From Pontimicrobium aquaticum (lineage in GTDB: Bacteria; Bacteroidota; Bacteroidia; Flavobacteriales; Flavobacteriaceae): DNA of 64,000 nucleotides. Under the pieces are notes generated by a model. It made no database searches, was not told the DNA's origin, and saw nothing but the letters and a program-made list of their open reading frames with translations. The stretch spans positions 62,001 through 126,000 of the forward strand of contig NZ_SUPL01000004.1 in assembly GCF_005047595.1 (NCBI RefSeq), written 5' to 3'. Made by a program: the position numbers and the translations under genes. Positions 8,824 to 18,345 of this stretch are shown in pieces (position 1 is the first letter of the stretch; every line of letters starts with the position of its first letter).

Positions 8824-9417
8824 ATGCTCAACGAAAAACTAAAAGATTATCGTATTATTTTAGCGTCAGGTTCGCCTAGGCGTAAGCAGTTTTTTAAAGA
8901 TCTTGGTTTAGAGTTCGATATCATTTTAAAGCCTATAAAAGAAGAATATCCTAACCGCTTACGCCATTTTGAAATTAGTAACTATTTAGCACAGCTAAAA
9001 TCGTTACCTTTTGAAAAAGACCTAAAACCAAACGATATTTTAATAACCAGCGATACCATTGTTTGGCATAATGAAACTGCACTTGGTAAACCAAGACATA
9101 ATGAAGAGGCTTTTAGCATGTTACAATCACTAAGTGGCAAAACACATGAGGTCATTACCTCTGTTTGTATAAAAACCACTAAAACCGAAAAAACCATCCA
9201 TAGTATAACCAAAGTAACTTTTAAAGTACTAACTGATGACGAAATTTGGTATTATATTCATAATTTTTCGCCATTAGATAAAGCTGGTGCGTATGGCATA
9301 CAAGAATGGATTGGACAAATAGGTGTTACCAAGCTAGAAGGATCTTACTTTAACGTTATGGGATTACCTGTACATATGGTATATCAAACACTAAATGAAA
9401 TTGTAGAACGCAAATAA
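8824..9417 (+). CDS. maf: Maf family nucleotide pyrophosphatase
   Basis: A 197-residue protein with the Maf signature ILASGSPRRKQFFKDLGL (about residues 12-29). It also has the conserved SDTIVWHNETALGKPRH loop that holds the catalytic acidic residue, and the DKAGAYGIQEW segment near 156-166. Maf/YhdE proteins hydrolyse non-canonical or canonical nucleoside triphosphates to monophosphates plus diphosphate; the name comes from inhibition of septum formation in Bacillus when overproduced. The length fits the family. It lies between the prenyltransferase gene and a lipoprotein gene 5 bases downstream. Confidence 0.93.
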   Translation: MLNEKLKDYRIILASGSPRRKQFFKDLGLEFDIILKPIKEEYPNRLRHFEISNYLAQLKSLPFEKDLKPNDILITSDTIVWHNETALGKPRHNEEAFSMLQSLSGKTHEVITSVCIKTTKTEKTIHSITKVTFKVLTDDEIWYYIHNFSPLDKAGAYGIQEWIGQIGVTKLEGSYFNVMGLPVHMVYQTLNEIVERK

Positions 9418-9422
9418 TAAAT

Positions 9423-10325
9423 ATGAACAGATTTAAGTATTACAGTGTATTATTGCTAACCTTACTTTTAACAAACACTTCCTGCAAAAACAACAACACA
9501 AAACAGGGAAGTACAATTACAACCGAAAATATAACATACCGTAATCTTAGTCAAGAATTTAAAGAGTATTGGTATGTAGGCGAAGCCGAAATAACTTCAT
9601 ATACATTACAGCAAGCTCGTTATGGTGAAATTAGAAACGGACATGCTGCTTTAATTTATGTCACTGAAGATTTTCTACCCGAAGAACAAGTAAAAGCAAA
9701 TGCTCAAGATTCAGATAACATCTCTGTATTAAAACTCAATGCTACTAAAAAATTTAATACAGGAATTTATCCGTATTCCATTATGCAAAGCACCTTCTAC
9801 CCTCTCTCAACTGTAGAGCATGCTACTAAAATATCTTGTTCAGTGCAGGAATGGTGTGGACAAACCTACACACAACTTAATACTAGAAAAGCGTTTGAAA
9901 TTAACTCACACTCTTATTTTCAGGGTGAAGCTGATAAAAGCTATACGATAGAAAAGGCTATTTTAGAAAACGAACTTTGGACACAACTACGCGTTAATCC
10001 TAAAGAGCTTCCAGTGGGAGATGTAGAAATAATTCCTTCTTTTGAGTTTCTTAGCTTAAAGCATATTGAACTTAAACCATATCAAGCAAATACAAGTTTA
10101 ACAGCAACATCCTACACTATTGAATATCCTGAGTTAGATAGAACCTTAACTATTAATTTCAATAAAAACACCCCTTTTGAAGTGTTGGGCTGGACAGAAA
10201 CATTTAAAAGTGGAACAGAAATACTTACAACAAAAGCTACCAAACTAAACACTATTAAGTCGCCTTACTGGAATAAGAACAGCAACAGGGATAGTATTTT
10301 AAGAGAAACTCTCAAACTTAAATAG
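9423..10325 (+). CDS. Putative lipoprotein of unknown function next to maf
   Basis: A 300-residue protein with a lipoprotein signal: MNRFKYYS, a leucine-rich core and Cys21 after TNTS, then an Asn-rich linker (KNNNTKQGS) typical of mature lipoproteins. No catalytic motif is recognised. The mature part is beta-rich with conserved-looking WCGQTYTQLN and PYWNKN segments. Homologues appear beside maf in related genomes, sometimes carrying over the maf name by mistake; that name does not fit here. The five-base gap to maf suggests one operon. Confidence 0.75.
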   Translation: MNRFKYYSVLLLTLLLTNTSCKNNNTKQGSTITTENITYRNLSQEFKEYWYVGEAEITSYTLQQARYGEIRNGHAALIYVTEDFLPEEQVKANAQDSDNISVLKLNATKKFNTGIYPYSIMQSTFYPLSTVEHATKISCSVQEWCGQTYTQLNTRKAFEINSHSYFQGEADKSYTIEKAILENELWTQLRVNPKELPVGDVEIIPSFEFLSLKHIELKPYQANTSLTATSYTIEYPELDRTLTINFNKNTPFEVLGWTETFKSGTEILTTKATKLNTIKSPYWNKNSNRDSILRETLKLK

Positions 10326-10370
10326 TTGTTTGTAAACCTAACTCTTTATCTTTGTGTAAATACTTAATCA

Positions 10371-10907
10371 ATGACTCAGTTTTTTGCAACATACAAAGAC
10401 GAGCTAATACAAACCTTAATTGTTTTAGCCATACTTCTTTTACTCAGGTTTATTGTTCAAACCCTTGTTAGAAAAATAGGACGAAAAAGCAATATTAACG
10501 ATGCGCGTATCAACCTTATAAATAGGTATGTAACGGTTACTTTATTGTTTGTAGTTCTACTCATAGAAGCTTTTATATTTGGAGCAGAACCTGATGAATT
10601 ATCATTAGTGTTTTCATCTGTTTTCGCTGTTATAGGTATTGCACTTTTTGCTATTTGGTCTATACTTAGTAACATCACTTCTGGCGTTATTATGTTTTTT
10701 TCGTTCCCATATAAAGTTGGCGATAAAATTGAAATACATGATAAAGATTATCCCATTAAAGCTATTATTGAAGATATTGGAGCATTTCAATTACATTTAC
10801 GGCAGGATAATGGCGATTTAGTTACGTATCCTAATAATCTAATTTTACAAAGAGCTGTAACTTTAGTCAAGAAAGATGCCATCGATGATGATAGTGAAGC
10901 ATTATAA
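10371..10907 (+). CDS. Short mechanosensitive channel (MscS family)
   Basis: A 178-residue protein with three hydrophobic segments (about residues 8-28, 52-70 and 78-106). The third is the pore-type helix followed by a beta domain (ITSGVIMFFSFPYKVGDKIEI), the hallmark of MscS channels, which open under membrane tension to release solutes. It stops after the first beta domain (YPNNLILQRAV) and lacks the larger C-terminal alpha/beta cage of E. coli MscS, so it is a minimal form. It starts two genes after maf and ends 2 bases before corA, so the two ion-channel genes are probably co-translated. Confidence 0.82.
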   Translation: MTQFFATYKDELIQTLIVLAILLLLRFIVQTLVRKIGRKSNINDARINLINRYVTVTLLFVVLLIEAFIFGAEPDELSLVFSSVFAVIGIALFAIWSILSNITSGVIMFFSFPYKVGDKIEIHDKDYPIKAIIEDIGAFQLHLRQDNGDLVTYPNNLILQRAVTLVKKDAIDDDSEAL

Positions 10908-10909
10908 AT

Positions 10910-11974
10910 ATGGGCAAAAAAAGAACTTCAAAATATAAAAAACACGTAGGACAAATCCCTGGAGCCCTTGTATATACAGGTGATAAGTCTTCGAAGCTTT
11001 TTATTGAATCTTTCGATTATACTGCCGATAGTATTGAAGAAAAGGAACTCACAAATATTGATGACGTACTTCATTACAAAACTACAGATTCGATTACCTG
11101 GATAAATATTAATGGGCTTAACAATATTAATGAGATTGAAAAAATTGGTATTAATTATAATATTCACCCATTAACGCTTGAAGACATTGTAAACACTTCT
11201 CAACGACCAAAAATAGATGAATATGAAAACTATTTGTTTGTGGTTGTAAAAATGTTGTATTACGATAAAGATGAACGTGTGGTTTCAGAACAAGTAAGTT
11301 TCATTCTAGGCTCCAATTATGTACTCTCATTTCAAGAAGCCGAAGGCGATGTATTTGATTCAGTTAGAGATAGAATTAGAGCGAAAAAAGGACGCATTCG
11401 TAATTTAGGAGCCGATTATTTACTCTACGCACTTATAGATTCAGTAGTAGATCACTATTTCGAAATTATCGAAACTATGGGAAATAAAATTGAAGAGCTT
11501 GAAGATCATCTCTTTAGTGGCAACCCAAAAGAAGAAATAACAACCCAAATCCAGTCGCTAAAACGAGAGGTATTAAAAGTGAGACGTGCTATTTTTCCTT
11601 TAAGAGAAATTATTAATCGGATTGAAAAAGTAGAACATAAACTCATTCAAAAAAAAACCATTCATTTTTTCCGTGACATCTACGATCATATCATACAAGT
11701 ATCTGAAAACATTGATATTTACAGAGAAATGATTTGGGGATTAATGGACATGTACATGACTACCATTAGCAATAAAATGAATGAAGTCATGAAAGTACTA
11801 ACCATTATTGCTACTATTTTTATCCCATTAACCTTTATCGCTGGTATCTATGGAATGAATTTCGAAAATATTCCAGAACTCAGTTATAAATATGGTTATT
11901 TTGTTTTATGGGGAATTATGATTATGTTGTTTATAGGTATGCTTTTTTACTTTAAACGAAAAAAGTGGTTATAA
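10910..11974 (+). CDS. corA: CorA-family magnesium/cobalt transporter
   Basis: A 354-residue protein with a long cytosolic N-terminal domain rich in acidic residues and coiled-coil helices, then two C-terminal membrane helices. The first ends with the selectivity motif YGMN at about residues 314-317 (followed by FENIPEL), which defines CorA Mg2+/Co2+ channels. CorA forms a homopentamer that admits Mg2+ down its gradient. The gene begins 2 bases after the mscS-like gene, indicating a shared transcript. The positively charged end KRKKWL is typical. Confidence 0.95.
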   Translation: MGKKRTSKYKKHVGQIPGALVYTGDKSSKLFIESFDYTADSIEEKELTNIDDVLHYKTTDSITWININGLNNINEIEKIGINYNIHPLTLEDIVNTSQRPKIDEYENYLFVVVKMLYYDKDERVVSEQVSFILGSNYVLSFQEAEGDVFDSVRDRIRAKKGRIRNLGADYLLYALIDSVVDHYFEIIETMGNKIEELEDHLFSGNPKEEITTQIQSLKREVLKVRRAIFPLREIINRIEKVEHKLIQKKTIHFFRDIYDHIIQVSENIDIYREMIWGLMDMYMTTISNKMNEVMKVLTIIATIFIPLTFIAGIYGMNFENIPELSYKYGYFVLWGIMIMLFIGMLFYFKRKKWL

Positions 11975-12050
11975 CCGTTAAAGAAAGATTAAAACCAAGC
12001 TTCACACATGCTTTCTTTTATATATTTGGTTTCAGCAAACCACTATAACC

Positions 12051-14579
12051 ATGCAAAGATTTAAATTAGCAACACTTCTTGCTCTTTTTTCAATACTAAT
12101 TTCTTACAGTCAGCAACCGCAAAAACCTAATGCTACAGAAATTTATGAAGCTGTACAAAAGTTAAATGTTTTAGGCTCTGTTTTGTATGTAGCTGCACAT
12201 CCTGACGATGAAAACACACGACTAATATCATATATGTCAAACCACGTAAAAGCTAGAACTGCTTATCTTTCTATTACTCGTGGTGATGGTGGACAAAATT
12301 TAATTGGCCCAGAAATTAGAGCATTGTTAGGGGTCATTCGTACGCAAGAATTACTAGCTGCGCGACGTGTAGATGGTGGTGAGCAACGCTTTACAAGAGC
12401 AAACGATTTTGGCTATTCTAAACATCCAGATGAAACCTTTGCCATTTGGGATAAAGAAAAAGTATTAGGCGATGTTATTTGGGCCATTAGACAGTTTAAA
12501 CCTGACGTTATTATAAATCGTTTTGACCACAGAACTCCAGGAACTACACATGGTCACCATACAGGATCTGCCATGTTAAGTATGGAAGCTTTTGATTTGG
12601 TTAACGATAAAAACAGCTATCCAAACCAATTAGAATATGTAGATACGTGGCAACCTAAACGCTTGTTTTATAACACATCTTGGTGGCGTTATGGTTCTCA
12701 AGAAAATTTTGATAAAATAGATAAAAGCAACATGTTAGGCTTTGATGTTGGTGTGTATTATCCGTTAAAAGGAATGTCTAACAATGAAATAGCATCCTTA
12801 GCTAGCAGCCAACATCTGTGTCAAGGATTTGGTAGGTTAAGTACTCGTGGCTCACAAGAAGAATACATAGAATTTTTAAAAGGCGAGTCTCCAGAAAACA
12901 AAGATGATGTCTTTTCTGGAATTGATATCTCCTGGAATCGTATTAAAGGTGGAAAAGCCATTGGAGATATTCTATACAAGGTAGAACAAAACTTTAATTT
13001 TAGAAATCCTTCAGCGCATTTAAACGATTTAATGAAAGCGTATGCTCTTCTACAAAACATTGAAGACAAGCATTGGAGAACCATAAAAACCAAAGAGTTA
13101 CAAAATATTATTAAAGCATGTTTAGGGTTGTATTTAGAAGTTTCGGCTAATACACCTACTACAAGTGCTGGAAGTGATATTACATTAAACTTTGAAACCT
13201 TAAACCGTAGTAATACTAGTGTTAATTTAGTATCATATAAAGTATCTTCCGAAAATAATTCAGTTGAAAAAAATCAAGTGTTGGTATCAAATAAAAAAGA
13301 AACTTTTAAACAAGATATTACACTTCCAAAAAACATTAAAACCACAACACCTTATTGGCTAGAAGAAAAAGGTTCATTAGGAATGTATAAAGTGGATGAC
13401 CAAACCTTAATTGGAAATCCAGAAACACCTAGAGAGTTAAGTGTGGATTTTAATCTTTCAATAAATAACAGACCAATCACAATTACAAAAAATGTGGTGT
13501 ATCGTTACTCTAAACCAGACAAAGGTGAGCTTTACAGACCTTTCGAAATTATTCCAGAGGTATCTGTAAGCATAAGCGATAAAGTATTCATTTTCGAAAA
13601 TGACAAGCAAAAAGATATTGAAGTAACTGTGAAAGCTGGAAGAGATAATATTGAAGGTGCTATTTCACTTGAACATCCAAAAGATTGGAATGTATATCCT
13701 GCGCAGCAAAAAATAACTTTAGCTAACAAAGGAGAAACACAAACCTTAGTATTTACGGTTATTCCACCCAAATTTCAAAGTGAAGGAACGTTGGTACCAA
13801 AAGTATCAGTGAATGGAAACACCTACTCCAAAGAACTAATAGAAATAGACTATAGCCATATTCCGTTTCAAACCGTATTATTACCAAGTGAAAATAAAAT
13901 TGTGCGCTTAGATATTCAAAAACGAGGCGAAAACATTGGCTATATAGAAGGTGCTGGCGATGTCGTTCCTGAAAGTTTACAACAAATAGGTTATAACGTT
14001 ATAAAAGTAAAACCAGAAGATATTACCGCTGAAAATCTGGCACGCTTTGATGCTGTAGTAGTTGGCATTAGAGCTTATAACATTGTAGATGAATTAAAGT
14101 TTAAGCAAGATATTCTATTTGATTTTGTGGAGAAAGGTGGTAATATGATTGTGCAATACAACACTAGCAGAGGTGTTAAAGTCGATAACATTGCGCCTTA
14201 CCCTTTAAATCTATCAAGAGATAGAGTGACTGATGAATACGCAGACGTAAGAATACTAAATCCAGAGCACGAGCTTTTAAATTTTCCTAACAAAATCACC
14301 TCAAAAGATTTTGATGGTTGGACACAAGAACGTGGCTTGTATTTTCCTAACGAATGGAGTAAAGAATTTACACCACTTATCTCTATGAATGATAAAGGCG
14401 AATCGCCAAAAGAAGGTAGTTTATTGGTGGCAAAGCATGGTAAAGGCCATTACATCTATACAGGATTGAGCTTTTTTAGGGAGTTCCCTGCTGGTGTTTC
14501 TGGAGCGTACAGACTTTTTTCCAACATGCTTTCTATTGGAAAAGAAAATATTAATTTAAAGAAAAAACTAACCGATTAA
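12051..14579 (+). CDS. Secreted PIG-L family deacetylase with C-terminal ThuA-like region
   Basis: An 842-residue protein with a signal peptide (MQRFKLATLLALFSILISYS, cleavage near residue 20). The N-terminal PIG-L/LmbE domain carries the zinc and catalytic motif AHPDDE at residues 49-54 and a second ligand region THGHHTGSAM near 165-175; this fold removes N-acetyl groups from amino sugars. A central beta-rich segment (about 370-620) is followed by a glutamine-amidotransferase-like or ThuA-like region (about 630-820; QQIGYNVIKV, FVEKGGNMIVQYN). The substrate is unknown. A tiny membrane peptide and a sodium symporter follow at 1-base gaps, suggesting deacetylation outside the membrane coupled to uptake. 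Confidence 0.85.
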   Translation: MQRFKLATLLALFSILISYSQQPQKPNATEIYEAVQKLNVLGSVLYVAAHPDDENTRLISYMSNHVKARTAYLSITRGDGGQNLIGPEIRALLGVIRTQELLAARRVDGGEQRFTRANDFGYSKHPDETFAIWDKEKVLGDVIWAIRQFKPDVIINRFDHRTPGTTHGHHTGSAMLSMEAFDLVNDKNSYPNQLEYVDTWQPKRLFYNTSWWRYGSQENFDKIDKSNMLGFDVGVYYPLKGMSNNEIASLASSQHLCQGFGRLSTRGSQEEYIEFLKGESPENKDDVFSGIDISWNRIKGGKAIGDILYKVEQNFNFRNPSAHLNDLMKAYALLQNIEDKHWRTIKTKELQNIIKACLGLYLEVSANTPTTSAGSDITLNFETLNRSNTSVNLVSYKVSSENNSVEKNQVLVSNKKETFKQDITLPKNIKTTTPYWLEEKGSLGMYKVDDQTLIGNPETPRELSVDFNLSINNRPITITKNVVYRYSKPDKGELYRPFEIIPEVSVSISDKVFIFENDKQKDIEVTVKAGRDNIEGAISLEHPKDWNVYPAQQKITLANKGETQTLVFTVIPPKFQSEGTLVPKVSVNGNTYSKELIEIDYSHIPFQTVLLPSENKIVRLDIQKRGENIGYIEGAGDVVPESLQQIGYNVIKVKPEDITAENLARFDAVVVGIRAYNIVDELKFKQDILFDFVEKGGNMIVQYNTSRGVKVDNIAPYPLNLSRDRVTDEYADVRILNPEHELLNFPNKITSKDFDGWTQERGLYFPNEWSKEFTPLISMNDKGESPKEGSLLVAKHGKGHYIYTGLSFFREFPAGVSGAYRLFSNMLSIGKENINLKKKLTD

Positions 14580-14580
14580 C

Positions 14581-14694
14581 ATGGAAGGACATACATACCA
14601 AAAAGCAAAATGGAAACACTGGTACACTTTAGTATTGGTTGCTAATGCCATTTATATCATCATTTTCTATTTTATAACAGTATCACTTTCATAG
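14581..14694 (+). CDS. Tiny single-pass membrane peptide (37 aa) between deacetylase and symporter
   Basis: A 37-codon frame, ATG at 14581 to TAG at 14694. The product starts MEGHTYQKAKWKHW and continues into one hydrophobic helix (TLVLVANAIYIIIFYFIT). The stop codon of the deacetylase ends at 14579, and the symporter ATG begins one base after this stop, so the three frames tile the DNA with single-base gaps. Such packing is hard to explain by chance and favours a real, co-translated gene. By analogy with small subunits of transporters it may sit in the membrane beside the symporter; that is inference. Confidence 0.7.
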   Translation: MEGHTYQKAKWKHWYTLVLVANAIYIIIFYFITVSLS

Positions 14695-14695
14695 T

Positions 14696-16432
14696 ATGAA
14701 TCATTTTACAAAATTAGCCACACTAGATTGGACTATCCTTATATTCACACTCGTTTCTATTGTAGCGTATGGTACCTGGATAACTAGAAAAAATAGAGAC
14801 GTAAAAGACTACTTAAAAGGCGGAAGCACCTCAAAATGGTGGACCATTGGTTTATCAGTCATGGCAACACAAGCCAGTGCTATTACCTTCCTTTCTACGC
14901 CTGGGCAAGCATTTAACGATGGTATGGGCTTTGTGCAATTTTATTTTGGATTGCCAATAGCTATGGTCGTGATTTGTATGGTGTTTATTCCATTATACCA
15001 TCGCTTAAATGTCTATACAGCCTACGAATTTTTAGAAAAACGCTTCGATTTAAAAACAAGAACCTTAACTGCTATCTTGTTTTTAATACAACGCGGATTG
15101 GCAGCAGGAATCACCATTTTTGCGCCTGCCATTATTTTATCAGTCGTATTAGGCTGGAACTTGTTATTGCTTAATATCATCATTGGAATTCTCGTGATTA
15201 TCTACACGGTTTCTGGAGGTACCAAAGCGGTAAGTGTCACTCAAAAACACCAAATGATTGTAATTTTTACTGGAATGGTGGTCGCGTTTATCATTATAGT
15301 CAATAAGCTACCAGCAGACATCACTTTCTCTAAAGCTTTGGAAATTGCTGGTGCTAGTGGTAAAATGGAAGTGCTCGATTTTTCATTCGATTTAAATAAT
15401 CGCTACACCTTTTGGAGCGGCATTATAGGTGGTACCTTTTTAATGCTCTCCTATTTTGGGACCGACCAAAGTCAGGTACAACGCTATCTCTCAGGAAAAT
15501 CGGTTAAAGAAATGCAATTAGGCTTGTTATTTAATGGCCTATTTAAAGTACCAATGCAGTTCTTTATTTTGTTGGTTGGTGTGATGGTATTCGTGTTTTA
15601 TCAATTTAACGAAGCACCTTTAAACTTTAATCCCGATGCAACTAAAACGGTTTTAAACTCACAATATGCTGAGGAATACAAAGCCTTACAGGAACAACAA
15701 GCGGCAATTTTTAATGATAAGCAAACTTATATTGTTGACTTTATCAATGATAATAATGAAACCACAAAAACCAAAATTGCTGAAGCGAATAAGGCTTACG
15801 AAGCCCTTAGGGAAGAAGGTAGAACATTAATTGAAAAAGCAGCTGATGCACAGCAACTAAAAGTAGAGAAAAACGATAAAGATTATGTGTTTATCAACTT
15901 TATATTAAACAATTTACCAAGAGGCTTAATAGGCTTATTATTAGCGGTAATTTTAAGTGCAGCTATGTCGAGTACCTCTAGTGAATTAAATGCCTTAGCC
16001 TCTACCACCACAATCGATTTATACAAACGAAATACTGGAAAACACACAGAAGAAGACATGGTAAAAGCCTCAAAATTGTTTACCCTTGGTTGGGGAATTT
16101 TAGCCATTGGTATTGCCTGTGTCGCTAACCTCGCTGAAAATTTAATACAACTGGTAAATATTATTGGCTCTATTTTTTACGGAAACGTGTTAGGTATCTT
16201 TTTACTCGCCTTTTTTATAAAATGGGTAAAAGGAAATGCCGTGTTTACTGCTGCCCTCATTACACAAGTGATTGTGATTGGACTGTTTTTACTAAACGAA
16301 TACGAGTTTATAAACCTCCCATTTTTATGGTTGAATTTTGTAGGCTGTGTGATTGTGATGGTGATTGCCATGTTATTACAATCTATGAGTAAAAATACAC
16401 CTAGTGAAGGTTTAGAAGCTGTTGGTGAGTAA
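14696..16432 (+). CDS. Sodium:solute symporter (SSS family)
   Basis: A 578-residue polytopic membrane protein of the SSS family. Conserved features include the early segment GGSTSKWWTIGLSVMATQAS, the central LSYFGTDQSQVQRYLSGKS (the family signature region, near residues 250-268), and LSAAMSSTSSELNALAST near 422-440. A hydrophilic loop of about 80 residues (about 310-395) is larger than in many relatives. SSS carriers use the Na+ gradient to import sugars, amino acids or vitamins. Its partners upstream, the PIG-L deacetylase and a tiny membrane peptide, suggest an acetylated or amino-sugar-derived substrate, but specificity is not readable from sequence. Confidence 0.92.
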   Translation: MNHFTKLATLDWTILIFTLVSIVAYGTWITRKNRDVKDYLKGGSTSKWWTIGLSVMATQASAITFLSTPGQAFNDGMGFVQFYFGLPIAMVVICMVFIPLYHRLNVYTAYEFLEKRFDLKTRTLTAILFLIQRGLAAGITIFAPAIILSVVLGWNLLLLNIIIGILVIIYTVSGGTKAVSVTQKHQMIVIFTGMVVAFIIIVNKLPADITFSKALEIAGASGKMEVLDFSFDLNNRYTFWSGIIGGTFLMLSYFGTDQSQVQRYLSGKSVKEMQLGLLFNGLFKVPMQFFILLVGVMVFVFYQFNEAPLNFNPDATKTVLNSQYAEEYKALQEQQAAIFNDKQTYIVDFINDNNETTKTKIAEANKAYEALREEGRTLIEKAADAQQLKVEKNDKDYVFINFILNNLPRGLIGLLLAVILSAAMSSTSSELNALASTTTIDLYKRNTGKHTEEDMVKASKLFTLGWGILAIGIACVANLAENLIQLVNIIGSIFYGNVLGIFLLAFFIKWVKGNAVFTAALITQVIVIGLFLLNEYEFINLPFLWLNFVGCVIVMVIAMLLQSMSKNTPSEGLEAVGE

Positions 16433-16600
16433 AAAAAGTAACCACAATTTGTATTGTGCTTATCGGTATTGACTATGGCTTCGTTACGAAATGGTACGTG
16501 AGTATCATTCCATCGTAACCATAAATTTAGCAAAAACACTTGAAATAAATTCCTAATAGAAATTTCAGCCGTAATGAACTATAGCAGTTGTTATACGCAG

Positions 16601-17566
16601 TTATTTTATTCTCAATTCGTGAATTTTTTTCTTTACTCGGTCAGAGACTGGTATTGCAAATAGTTTCATAGATTTATCCATATTTGAAGTTGAAAGACAG
16701 AAAAAATTTCCACTTGAAAACTGCATTATTGCAGCTCCTATATCAAAGCTGTCATCATCTATTTTAGATAGTACTTTAAATTCAACATCACTCTTTAGAA
16801 TCTCGTATTTAGCCTTAAAAATTATTTGCGCTCCATTTACTTTTAATAGCTCTTCACCTAATTTTATTGCAACACTATCTGTAAAATTTATATTCATGTT
16901 TAAGTCAACCTCTTGACCATTTGCTGCATCTAATTTCTCATTTGCATTATCACTATTAAAAACATTCGTTATCACATTATTGGTTAAATGATTAACAGTT
17001 AGCGTATTGGGGATTAATTCTAAATTTTCTCTGTAGACTTCACTTTTATGATTTAATAGTAATTCTAGTTCTGTAGTCAGATTTTTATCAAACAAATATG
17101 TGATGCTTGGCTTCGTAGTCAGAATAGGCTTTTTTTCTTCAAATACAAATTCTTTTGGAAATTGCATATGTTCAAGAACTGACGAATGACGATTCCATAC
17201 TTTAATCTCGTACAAGTCAATTCCGTGATATTTAGCTTTCCTAATGCCAGGTTTTGTATATCCACTTGCTGAAATTATTCCACCTTTTTGAATTGAAGGT
17301 GTGTCTTTAAAATGTAGGCATAGTTGTTCAACTTCTGGGGAACCTAATGGTCTTGTATGGTCTTTAACATGAAGTCCTACGAATGTAATTTCTTCATCGT
17401 GTTCATTTATATATTTTACAGATATATCAATATCTCTTTTACGTTCAGAAGCTTCATCATACATCATATTACCTAAAACTATTTCAACACTTTCTGGTGA
17501 TGTAAGTTTGGTAAGAATTCCTGCTAGTAAATGTGTGTCAGTAGGTGTGAGCATAATTGTGTACAA
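16601..17566 (-). CDS. Mrr-like PD-(D/E)XK restriction endonuclease-type protein
   Basis: A 321-residue protein. Residues 20-122 read like a Mrr-type restriction endonuclease fold: RDIDISVKY (Asp45/Asp47), GLHVKDHTRPLGSPEVEQL with Lys69, GGIISASGYTKPGIRKA, and GIDLYEIKVW. This order (acidic strand, x-x-K strand, then a SxxGYT helix turn) is the core of Mrr_cat-like nucleases that cut modified or foreign DNA. The residue two before the catalytic Lys is His67, where Mrr proteins usually have Gln or Glu. The C-terminal 200 residues match nothing I know. It stands alone between a symporter gene and an unknown gene, as accessory defence-type genes often do. An alternative ATG lies at 17554. Confidence 0.65.
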   Translation of the reverse strand: MYTIMLTPTDTHLLAGILTKLTSPESVEIVLGNMMYDEASERKRDIDISVKYINEHDEEITFVGLHVKDHTRPLGSPEVEQLCLHFKDTPSIQKGGIISASGYTKPGIRKAKYHGIDLYEIKVWNRHSSVLEHMQFPKEFVFEEKKPILTTKPSITYLFDKNLTTELELLLNHKSEVYRENLELIPNTLTVNHLTNNVITNVFNSDNANEKLDAANGQEVDLNMNINFTDSVAIKLGEELLKVNGAQIIFKAKYEILKSDVEFKVLSKIDDDSFDIGAAIMQFSSGNFFCLSTSNMDKSMKLFAIPVSDRVKKKIHELRIK

Positions 17567-17738
17567 CTTTATTGATATGAGTCTGTTTTAATGACTTATA
17601 CCTGTTAATCATTTGCTAAGTTACTACCTAATAGTAATTTACTAAAACAAACTTATAAAGAGTTCTAAACAATATTTATACAATATTTTAACCATATGAC
17701 TATATTTTATAAATTGTGTGCTTATAAACTTTTTACCA

Positions 17739-18290
17739 ATGGCTAAGAAAAAATTTCAATGGAACAGTGATAAACTATTAGGCATCTCTGCAATGAGTAT
17801 CAGCTTTATTACGTTGGTTATTTTTATTTACCAGACCAACTTAATGAGCAAACAAAACTATTTGTCCATACTGCCTTACTTATCTATTTCCACGTCTGAT
17901 AATTCTGCAAATAATACTTTTGCAATCTCTTTAGATAATTATGGTGTTGGTCCAGCGATTATTGAAAGTACAATCTTAAGTTACCAAGGTAAAAACGAAG
18001 ATTTAATCGATTACGACAATGAGTTTTTAAAGTACTTAAAAGCAAAAGCTCCTATTTTAGATAGTATTACAGCTATTTCATACTCTACTTTAGATAAAGG
18101 TTTGGCAATTCCAGCTGGCACCAAGTACAACATACTTACTGTTTTTTCTGAAAAAGATTATAAGCTTTATAAAACCACTTTGAAAGAGTTGGTAGATAAA
18201 GGACTGTATTTTGAAATAAATTATAAGTCCATACAAGATGAACACTGGAAAATAAATAACTTAACTAAAGGGCCAGAAAAGCTGGATTAA
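17739..18290 (+). CDS. Unknown membrane-anchored protein (183 aa)
   Basis: A protein of about 183 residues, using the ATG at 17739 (MAKKKFQWNSDKLLG) rather than an upstream GTG at 17718. A basic start is followed by one membrane helix (ISAMSISFITLVIFIYQTNL, about residues 15-36). The rest is a soluble beta-rich region with SLDNYGVGPAIIESTIL, a pattern also found in membrane-anchored proteins of unknown role. I assign no function. It is transcribed divergently from the Mrr-like gene and is closed by a strong terminator, so it is probably a single-gene unit. Confidence 0.65.
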   Translation: MAKKKFQWNSDKLLGISAMSISFITLVIFIYQTNLMSKQNYLSILPYLSISTSDNSANNTFAISLDNYGVGPAIIESTILSYQGKNEDLIDYDNEFLKYLKAKAPILDSITAISYSTLDKGLAIPAGTKYNILTVFSEKDYKLYKTTLKELVDKGLYFEINYKSIQDEHWKINNLTKGPEKLD

Positions 18291-18292
18291 TT

Positions 18293-18322
18293 AAAAAAGC
18301 GAGCCAGTGGGCTCGCTTTTTT
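18293..18322. terminator. Bidirectional rho-independent terminator
   Basis: A perfect 13-base inverted repeat with the arms AAAAAAGCGAGCC and GGCTCGCTTTTTT around an AGTG loop. The A-tract on one side and the T-tract on the other let it stop transcription from both the unknown gene (plus) and the DUF2911 gene (minus). Confidence 0.93.
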
Positions 18323-18345
18323 TAATACATAGTTTTTATAAAAAG

